Positions 1-5,051 of a stretch of 5,051 bases of DNA are shown in pieces. This DNA is from Mucilaginibacter sp. (GTDB lineage: Bacteria; Bacteroidota; Bacteroidia; Sphingobacteriales; Sphingobacteriaceae), in the NCBI GenBank assembly GCA_025934475.1, contig JAICXZ010000314.1, positions 1-5,051 on the forward strand, given 5' to 3'. Under the pieces are notes generated by a model, which did no database searches, was not told where the DNA came from, and saw only the letters and a list, made by a program, of their open reading frames with translations. Position 1 is the stretch's first letter. Each line of letters begins with the position of its first letter. A program made the position numbers and the translations under genes.

Positions 1-2
1 AT

Positions 3-3000
3 TATACCAACAATCCTGAGGTGACTGCAACGCCCCCAAACCTGGTTTCGTCTATCACTTTTGGCGACAGATTGATAACGGGAGGTTCAACTGCTACCAA
101 TACGCTGATAGTGGATTCATTAACTACGCTGAATGTAAGCGGGCAAATACTCCAAAAGCATACAACCGCAGGAACGTTTAATTCGGGGAATACGGCCCCA
201 ATCACGGCTATCCAAACATATCTGCAGGGGTCAGGAACTATCAATTGCGGCAGTTTTGCTGTCGGCGACACCACAACACCTACTGCCGACTCGGTTGTTA
301 ATATTACGCAAGTAACAATGGGTACTGCTGCAGGCGGTTCACACATCACCATGAATATAACCGGTGATTTAACGCTCAATACCCAAAGCAGGGATGACGC
401 CGGAAATACAGTTGTTGTAAGCAACAGCAATGCACAATTCTCGCTTTCGCAAGGGAGTTTGACCATTGGCGGGCACATTAATTTGACCGATGGTGCGGCG
501 AATAATTTTAATCATACGCAGTTTAAGCCTGAAGCGTTGTTCAGTATGGATTTGCACAATAACGCCGATAGCACGACACTAAACTTGCAAAATGCCAATG
601 CGTTGACATCGCAAAGCGGCAATGTGGGCAACAAGTTCGACTTCTATAACGTCGTACAGGCGGGAGGGGCCGGTACAGCAACGGTGAATTATAGCGGTAC
701 AAACAACCAGGAAGTTTATAACTACGTCTCGGGTACAACAGTAAATAACATTATTGATAACAATGGTTCCGATGCCAACGACGGTGTGGTTTACGAAAAC
801 CTGGGCTTTGGCGGATCGGGTACAAAGACAGTTGATGCTGCTTCGACTCTGGGAACCTTACTGGTTGCTCAGGATGTAACCCTCGCTGCAGGTACCGAGA
901 CCGTGGATCTGAATACAAATAACTCAGCGTTGTTAATCGGGGCCGATTTTAATTCGGGCACCGGTTCGACGCTTAAATGCGGCACTCGCCCGTTTATCGT
1001 CGGTGGCTCTTTCTATAACTATGGCACCTGCAACTTTGGCACCGCGATGGTTACTTTTAACTCAGCTGGAGGTGAGAACTTAGCCACCGCTAATGACTGT
1101 TTGCTGACCAACGTTACATTTACAGGCGGTGGTACTGAAACAATTCTTGGTAATAACTTTTTCCTTGCTTGCCAGGGGGCGTTAAATATTAACGGCAATA
1201 CCCAGCTTGCAACGAACGGTTATTTAACGTTAAATTCAGACAGCACCGGGTCCGCTACAATTGCCGCTATACCTGCAGGATGTTCAATTACCGGTAATGT
1301 GAATGTAAAGCGGTATGTGACAAATCACCGGGCATATCGCCTTGCTTCGTCGCCGGTCTACAATTCAACGATTAGTTCGAATAATATTTATAGCATCAAA
1401 TACCTCACCCGCGCCATTTATACAACAGGTACCACCAGTACAGGAGGTGGTTTTGATAAAGGCGGAAATCCCACCTTGTACCTGTATCGGGAAGACCTGG
1501 CGCCGCTATATTCTACGTTCTTAAATAGCAACTTCAGGGGAATCAATAAGATCACTGACTCGCTCAATTATTCGCTGGATATTGATGGCGGGCCGTTTAA
1601 TTTACCGGTGGGCAACGGTTTTATGTTCTACTATCGCGGGAGCCGTAACCAGGCCAGTCTTAACGCGTTAACAACTCCCGGAGCATCTGCCACGACCGAT
1701 ACCTTAGTAGCAACTGGTACCCTGAACCAGGGTGCAATTACAGTAAGCGATTGGTATTCGCCCGCATCATCTAACCTTGGCTGGACGAAAAATTCTGGAA
1801 ATGTGGCTATAGAAGGCTCTAACCTGGTTGGTAACCCGTATGCCAGTTCGATAGATTGGGATCAATACAGCACAACAGATCCTACTGCAGGTATTTATGC
1901 GCCAAAGGTCGGGCCATTCTGTTACCAGCTTATTCCTTCCGGAGCGCAGGGTTCAGGTAATTATGGCGTATATACCGCAGGGTCAAATGGTTTAGGAGGT
2001 ACAAACGGTGCAACTAATATCATTGCCAGTGGGGTTGGATTTTTTGTCCAGGCTGATACAACAACCGCTCAGCTGGTTTTCAATGAAACCGCTAAAACGA
2101 ATACCCAGGCTGTCGTAGGGTCGACATTATTTATGGGTAAGCCGGTAAATGCCGCGGTAAGCGACCAGTTTATCCGTTTGCAGATGGCCAAAGACTCCAT
2201 CAACACTGATGAGAGCATTATTCGGTTCGATAATGCGGCCTCAACCGCGTTTAATTATCGTAACGATGCAAGATACCGTGCCGGAACCGGTATTGTAAAT
2301 CTATCCAGTATATCTAGCGACAATGTGGCCCTCGCTATCAACAAAGTGCCCTTCCCGAAAAATAAAAAGGGGCTTGCAATTCCCCTAAAAGTTGGTGCGA
2401 ACAATAGCGGGAATTACCTGATGAAGCTAACCGCTATCAACCAGGTACCGCAGTTGTATGATGTACTGCTGGTAGACGCCTATGCAAAGGATTCTGTAAA
2501 TATGCGCAGCAATTCGGCCTATAATTTCACCATCACAAAGACGGATACTACAACTTTGGGATCGAAACGTTTCTCGCTAATCATTCGTGAAAATCCTGAT
2601 TATATCTACAAGCTGTTGAGCTTTACCGGAAAGCCGATCGATCATCGTACCCAGGTGCAGCTAAACTGGAAAACCCAAAACGAGCAGAACTACACCAACT
2701 TTACTGTTGAACGCAGTAATGATAATGGTAAAACATTTAACGTAATTGGTGGGTTTGCGGCAAGTGATTTAGGCACCTATGGGTTTGTTGACAAAGATCC
2801 GTTTGTTGGCCAAAACATTTATCGTCTGAAGCAGGAAGATATTGATGGTAATATTACTTATTCAAATAATGTCAATATCAGTATAATCGATCGCAGTAAT
2901 CACACCGTTTGTCTCTATCCAAATCCAACAAAGGGTACAATAAATCTTTCTATCAATACTAAAACCGCAGATTCGGGCAGCTATAAAATTTTAGTAAGCA

Positions 3001-3152
3001 ACAGTTCGGGTATTATTGTAAGAGCGTCAACCTCTTCTCAGGCATTCTGGCAGAATAATATGAGCGATTTGCTAACGGGAACCTATCTTATACGCGTGCT
3101 GAACCAGAAAGATGACAGCCTGGTTGGTGAGGCCAAGTTTGTGAAGCTTTAA
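3..3152 (+). CDS. Large secreted beta-solenoid-like protein with T9SS type A sorting domain (5' truncated)
   Basis: The reading frame is open from the left edge (codons from position 3) to the TAA at 3150-3152. No signal peptide is visible near the GTG at 21, and the sequence there is already mature-type, so the true start lies upstream. Residues below count from that GTG (1043 residues). Residues 1-430 are rich in Gly, Asn, Thr and Ser, with degenerate beta-strand modules such as TVNYSGTNN (222), YENLGFGGSGTKTV (258) and a VTFN module near 335-350, resembling stacked surface-protein repeats. VNVKRYV (427-433) and NLVGNPYASSIDW (601-613) are motifs common in large Bacteroidota surface proteins. 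NFTVERSNDNGKTF (from 893) and the YRLKQEDIDGN segment form a fibronectin-III-like domain before the C-terminus. The last 80 or so residues, with YPNPTKG at 966-972 and a GTYLIRV...FVKL ending, match the T9SS type A sorting domain, which directs outer-membrane export and cell-surface anchoring or release. No catalytic domain is recognised; adhesion or a structural role is inference. Confidence 0.9.
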   Translation, partial: YTNNPEVTATPPNLVSSITFGDRLITGGSTATNTLIVDSLTTLNVSGQILQKHTTAGTFNSGNTAPITAIQTYLQGSGTINCGSFAVGDTTTPTADSVVNITQVTMGTAAGGSHITMNITGDLTLNTQSRDDAGNTVVVSNSNAQFSLSQGSLTIGGHINLTDGAANNFNHTQFKPEALFSMDLHNNADSTTLNLQNANALTSQSGNVGNKFDFYNVVQAGGAGTATVNYSGTNNQEVYNYVSGTTVNNIIDNNGSDANDGVVYENLGFGGSGTKTVDAASTLGTLLVAQDVTLAAGTETVDLNTNNSALLIGADFNSGTGSTLKCGTRPFIVGGSFYNYGTCNFGTAMVTFNSAGGENLATANDCLLTNVTFTGGGTETILGNNFFLACQGALNINGNTQLATNGYLTLNSDSTGSATIAAIPAGCSITGNVNVKRYVTNHRAYRLASSPVYNSTISSNNIYSIKYLTRAIYTTGTTSTGGGFDKGGNPTLYLYREDLAPLYSTFLNSNFRGINKITDSLNYSLDIDGGPFNLPVGNGFMFYYRGSRNQASLNALTTPGASATTDTLVATGTLNQGAITVSDWYSPASSNLGWTKNSGNVAIEGSNLVGNPYASSIDWDQYSTTDPTAGIYAPKVGPFCYQLIPSGAQGSGNYGVYTAGSNGLGGTNGATNIIASGVGFFVQADTTTAQLVFNETAKTNTQAVVGSTLFMGKPVNAAVSDQFIRLQMAKDSINTDESIIRFDNAASTAFNYRNDARYRAGTGIVNLSSISSDNVALAINKVPFPKNKKGLAIPLKVGANNSGNYLMKLTAINQVPQLYDVLLVDAYAKDSVNMRSNSAYNFTITKTDTTTLGSKRFSLIIRENPDYIYKLLSFTGKPIDHRTQVQLNWKTQNEQNYTNFTVERSNDNGKTFNVIGGFAASDLGTYGFVDKDPFVGQNIYRLKQEDIDGNITYSNNVNISIIDRSNHTVCLYPNPTKGTINLSINTKTADSGSYKILVSNSSGIIVRASTSSQAFWQNNMSDLLTGTYLIRVLNQKDDSLVGEAKFVKL

Positions 3153-3580
3153 TCGATCCAATCGGCGTGCAGTGTAAGCAGGCTGTGACCATAGTCAATC
3201 ACTGCCTTATATCTAACCAATATATCTCCACCCAAAACGCCAAGTACATCAGGGTGATTTAATTGCCTGTATGCGATATTGATGGTGGAAAGATCAAGCA
3301 CAGCCACTTCAAATTCATCAGTTAGCAGATCGCCGATATGGAAGTCGCGGATATTGGCGGTGTAGGAAGTCATCGTCGTGGTACCTAAGCCGGTCGAAAC
3401 GCTGTCGCTGGCTTCGAGCTCTACATTTTCTTGCGAAAGTAAAGTGTAATCAAATGCTGTTCTGGAAGCTCCGGTATCCAGCACCAGGGTGAATGGTTTG
3501 CCAAAAAGAGTGACCTCAACCAAAGGATGAAATCCATCCTGGTGCAGATCGATAATTTGAAGCGGAACCGTGGTTATCAT
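3149..3580 (-). CDS. Retropepsin-like (clan AA) aspartic protease, 143 aa
   Basis: This small protein has the hallmarks of a single-domain retropepsin-type aspartic protease. LVLDTGASRTAFD (residues 32-44) contains the DTGAS active site with catalytic Asp35. VLGVLGGDIL (112-121) is the hydrophobic-hydrophobic-Gly motif of the second half of the fold. The segment between, IGDLLTDEFEVAVLDLS (82-98), is typical of Asp_protease_2-type families. Known members of this size work as homodimers, each chain giving one Asp. No signal peptide or membrane segment is seen, so a cytosolic location is inferred; the substrate is unknown. The ATG at 3578-3580 is chosen because homology-like sequence (PLQIIDLHQDGFHPLVEV) begins just after it. 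The same frame stays open to 3946, but that extension runs through the repeat element and antiparallel-free frame-shadow of the M54 gene and has no family-like sequence. No Shine-Dalgarno sequence is seen. The TAA overlaps the convergent stop of the T9SS gene. Confidence 0.85.
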   Translation of the reverse strand: MITTVPLQIIDLHQDGFHPLVEVTLFGKPFTLVLDTGASRTAFDYTLLSQENVELEASDSVSTGLGTTTMTSYTANIRDFHIGDLLTDEFEVAVLDLSTINIAYRQLNHPDVLGVLGGDILVRYKAVIDYGHSLLTLHADWID

Positions 3581-3592
3581 TGCGCAATGATA
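3575..3592. promoter_or_regulatory. Perfect 18-bp palindrome covering the retropepsin start codon
   Basis: TATCATTGC is followed directly by its reverse complement GCAATGATA with no spacer. The minus-strand start codon of the retropepsin gene (3578-3580) lies inside the right half. Symmetry ends exactly at 18 bp. A perfect palindrome of this length is unlikely by chance in about 5 kb. It could be an operator for a dimeric regulator, a small hairpin in the mRNA hiding the start codon, or an outer part of the neighbouring repeat element. The symmetry is seen directly; the role is inference. Confidence 0.5.
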
Positions 3593-3606
3593 GGATTTAT
3601 TTGTGT

Positions 3607-3713
3607 AACCACAGAGATCGCAGAGTTTTTCGCAAAGGGGCACAGAGATATACAGGTAATTCAGTCGTTCTTCTCTGTGAACTTTGTGCAATTTCTTTGT
3701 GCCCTTTGTGGTT
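3607..3713. repeat. Imperfect inverted repeat with eight C[AG]CA[AG]AG heptads, probable dispersed REP/MITE-like element
   Basis: Two 42-bp arms, 3607-3648 and 3672-3713, are inverted around a 23-nt centre. Without gaps about 27 of 42 positions pair, with the outer end (AACCACA/TGTGGTT) and inner end (CACAGAGA/TCTCTGTG) matching best. Each arm holds four heptads of form C[AG]CA[AG]AG. On the plus strand they start at 3610, 3619, 3631 and 3641; on the minus strand they occupy 3704-3710, 3695-3701, 3682-3688 and 3673-3679. I recognise this CCACAAAG/GGCACAAAG wording from dispersed intergenic repeats in Bacteroidota and some other phyla, often mistranslated as short cysteine-rich or Lys-rich peptides; that is recall, not a search. 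It fills almost the whole gap between the two minus-strand protease genes. No transposase is present in the window. No clear target-site duplication is seen. Confidence 0.8.
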
Positions 3714-3725
3714 GAATTTTTCGAA

Positions 3726-4343
3726 CTAAAACCGCCAACCTTTACTTTCAAGAAAGGACCGGCATGACGCACAAAATCCGGTTTCTTCATCCAGGTGATT
3801 ACCACCTTCGGCATCGCGCATATAACAGGTTTTGTTTTTACAGTGAGGTAGCCCCTGAGTGTGGCCAAGTTCATGAAGCGATATCTTAACCAGTTGCTCC
3901 GAAAGATTGGTTTTCGAAAGTCGGAATGTAGAAACCACACAAGCATTCCCCGGCTGAAAGCCGAGGCCCATAATACCCCAATCCGTTATTCCATCTTTGG
4001 TTGTGCTGATATCTTTACCGGTTAAACCAATGATAACCGTATCGGCACTGCCAAAGTGATCAAGATAATTGATGATAGAATCGCCCCGGTACCGATTTCT
4101 GGGAGGATAGTAAGCCAATTTAGGTAATGGAATCGGCCTTCTAACTATTGTCTTCGGATTAATCTCTTTCAATTTTTTATAAACAAGATTCACCTGGCTG
4201 GAAGGTATATCTCTGAACGGCTGAATTACAAATACCCTGTTTGCAGGCGGGAGAGAAGGACTGCAGGAAGCCAATAATAGGACCGGAATAGCGAATAAAA
4301 ATAACCGCCTCAGGTACACCGAAATTGTTAATATCAGTGTCAT
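3726..4343 (-). CDS. Archaemetzincin-like (peptidase M54) zinc metalloprotease, predicted lipoprotein
   Basis: The 205-residue product begins with a basic pair (RR, 12-13), a hydrophobic stretch and LLLASC (22-27), a lipobox with Cys27 as the probable lipidated residue. A membrane-anchored, periplasmic or surface location is inferred. The catalytic region is HELGHTQGLPH (157-167): three zinc-binding His and Glu158 as general base. It is followed at once by Cys168, Cys173, Met175 and the pair Cys191/Cys194. This gives HExxHxxGx3Cx4CxM then CxxC, the archaemetzincin signature, in which the cysteines bind a second, structural zinc. The gap between Met175 and Cys191 is 15 residues, against 17 in the motif as I recall it. 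The ATG at 4341-4343 is used; a GTG at codon 9 (4317-4319) would give a shorter, more usual signal peptide and cannot be excluded. The stop is TAG at 3726-3728. The substrate is unknown. The gene is divergent from dnaE and upstream of the repeat and retropepsin gene. Confidence 0.85.
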   Translation of the reverse strand: MTLILTISVYLRRLFLFAIPVLLLASCSPSLPPANRVFVIQPFRDIPSSQVNLVYKKLKEINPKTIVRRPIPLPKLAYYPPRNRYRGDSIINYLDHFGSADTVIIGLTGKDISTTKDGITDWGIMGLGFQPGNACVVSTFRLSKTNLSEQLVKISLHELGHTQGLPHCKNKTCYMRDAEGGNHLDEETGFCASCRSFLESKGWRF

Positions 4344-4382
4344 GTGTTCATAAATGTAGCAAAGAAATCTCGTGTGTTTTGA

Positions 4383-4390
4383 TAGATTTG
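4383..4390 (+). promoter_or_regulatory. Candidate Bacteroidota -7 element (TAnnTTTG) for dnaE
   Basis: TAGATTTG fits the Bacteroidota sigma-ABfr -7 consensus TAnnTTTG and lies 31 bp before the dnaE ATG, which would give a leader of about 25 nt. No good TTTG -33 element is seen at the usual distance, so this is a weak call. The 78-bp gap must also hold the promoter of the divergent M54 gene, for which I see only a one-mismatch candidate. Confidence 0.3.
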
Positions 4391-4421
4391 TATTCTTCGG
4401 GAAAGTTGATTCAGATTAGTT

Positions 4422-5051
4422 ATGCCAGATTTTTCACATTTACACGTACACACCCAGTTTTCGCTTTTGGACGGGGCCGCTGATATTTCAAAGCTCTACA
4501 AAAAAGCTGCTGCCGATGGGATGAAGGCCCTTGCCATCACCGATCACGGCAATATGTTCGGCGTGTTCAAGTTTGTGGCTGAGGCAGGTAAGCATAATGT
4601 GAAGCCTATTGTGGGGTGTGAGTTTTATGTGGTTGAAAACAGGCATCAAAAGCAATTTACCAAGGAGAAAAAGGATATCCGTTATCACCAGCTTTTGCTG
4701 GCGAAAAACCCTGAAGGCTATCGCAACCTGGTTAAGCTTTGTTCATTGGGTTATATGGAGGGCCTCTACAGTAAATGGCCACGTATTGATAAGGAATTGA
4801 TCCTAAAATATCACAAGGGACTTATTGCTACTACGTGTTGCATAGGTGCATCGGTGCCTCAGGCAATCTTGAGAAATGGTGAAGACGAAGGCGAGAAGGA
4901 ATTCAAATGGTGGCTGGATCTGTTTGGCGAAGATTACTACATCGAACTGCAACGTCACAATATCAACGAACAGGAGATCGTCAATAACTCCCTGCTGAAA
5001 TACGCGAAGAAGCACAATGTAAAGATCATTTGTTCAAACGACTCGCACTAC
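4422..5051 (+). CDS. dnaE: DNA polymerase III subunit alpha, N-terminal PHP domain (3' truncated)
   Basis: An uninterrupted 210-codon frame from the ATG at 4422 runs off the right edge. The product opens with MPDFSHLHVHTQFSLLDG, the usual start of Bacteroidota DnaE, the catalytic subunit of the replicative polymerase. Only the PHP domain is in the window; the polymerase palm, fingers and thumb lie beyond it. Putative PHP metal ligands are visible in order: His8 and His10 (HLHVHT), Asp17, His42 (TDHGNM, 40-45), Glu67 (GCEFYV), His89 (YHQLLLAK), Cys140 (TTCCIGA) and Asp207/His209 (SNDSHY). This suggests an intact metal site, unlike the E. coli domain, where several ligands are lost. In other bacteria with intact sites this domain has 3'-5' exonuclease activity; whether it proofreads here is inference. 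No Shine-Dalgarno sequence precedes the ATG, which is normal for the phylum. The full protein is normally well over 1000 residues. Confidence 0.97.
   Translation, partial: MPDFSHLHVHTQFSLLDGAADISKLYKKAAADGMKALAITDHGNMFGVFKFVAEAGKHNVKPIVGCEFYVVENRHQKQFTKEKKDIRYHQLLLAKNPEGYRNLVKLCSLGYMEGLYSKWPRIDKELILKYHKGLIATTCCIGASVPQAILRNGEDEGEKEFKWWLDLFGEDYYIELQRHNINEQEIVNNSLLKYAKKHNVKIICSNDSHY

Noticed and set aside
2..738. Minus-strand frames of 158, 62 and 65 codons opposite the T9SS gene
   Set aside because: They are antisense to a well supported coding region, have improbable compositions and no recognisable motifs.
3607..3713. CRISPR array or intrinsic terminator at the repeat
   Set aside because: The heptads are too short and the spacers of 2-6 nt are not CRISPR-like; the arms are inverted. 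The stem is imperfect with a 23-nt loop and no U-tract follows on either strand, so a classic terminator is not supported.
3527..3715. Plus-strand 62-codon frame across the repeat
   Set aside because: It is antisense to the retropepsin start and is mainly the repeat element translated; it has no start context or domain.
3581..3946. In-frame 5' extension of the retropepsin gene to an ATG at 3944-3946 (265 residues)
   Set aside because: The extension is an off-frame reading of the M54 gene followed by translation of the repeat element (peptides such as TTKGTKKLHKVH and LCEKLCDLCG). The family-like protease sequence starts only after the ATG at 3578-3580.
4344..4421. Promoter for the M54 gene (TACATTTA on the minus strand near the ATG)
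   Set aside because: It has one mismatch to TAnnTTTG, lies almost on the start codon and has no spaced TTTG partner, so it is not listed as a feature.
4488..5015. Minus-strand 66- and 70-codon frames and a plus-strand 63-codon frame in the right end
   Set aside because: All lie in other frames of dnaE, which is continuous from 4422 to the edge and strongly recognisable.
1..5051. tRNA, rRNA, riboswitch, transposase or phage genes
   Set aside because: None was seen on either strand; the non-coding parts are only the 145-bp and 78-bp gaps described.

Overview
The window reads as chromosomal DNA of a Bacteroidota bacterium, most likely of the Sphingobacteriaceae/Chitinophagaceae kind (Mucilaginibacter- or Pedobacter-like; this rank is inference). 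The grounds are a large surface protein ending in a type IX secretion (T9SS) type A sorting domain, a DnaE N-terminus typical of the phylum, start codons without a clear Shine-Dalgarno sequence, and a moderate base composition.

Layout: (1) Positions 1-3152, plus strand, hold the 3' part of a gene for a very large secreted beta-rich protein, cut by the left window edge. (2) Positions 3149-3580, minus strand, encode a compact 143-residue retropepsin-like aspartic protease. It converges on the first gene and the two stop codons share a TTAA. (3) Positions 3575-3713 hold a perfect 18-bp palindrome over the retropepsin start codon, then an inverted repeat whose two 42-bp arms each carry four copies of a C[AG]CA[AG]AG heptad. 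The inverted repeat looks like a dispersed, REP/MITE-like element. (4) Positions 3726-4343, minus strand, encode a small lipoprotein with an archaemetzincin (peptidase M54) zinc site. (5) A 78-bp divergent intergenic region follows. (6) From 4422 to the right edge, plus strand, lies the start of dnaE, the replicative DNA polymerase III alpha subunit, with the first 210 codons covering most of the PHP domain.

The genes do not form an obvious pathway. The two minus-strand genes are both predicted proteases of different catalytic classes. They could share a transcript, but the repeat element lies between them. dnaE is a housekeeping gene read in the opposite direction. The least ordinary features are the lipoprotein-type archaemetzincin, the eight-heptad inverted repeat, and the palindrome at the retropepsin start. 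I see no convincing complete new multi-gene system in this window.
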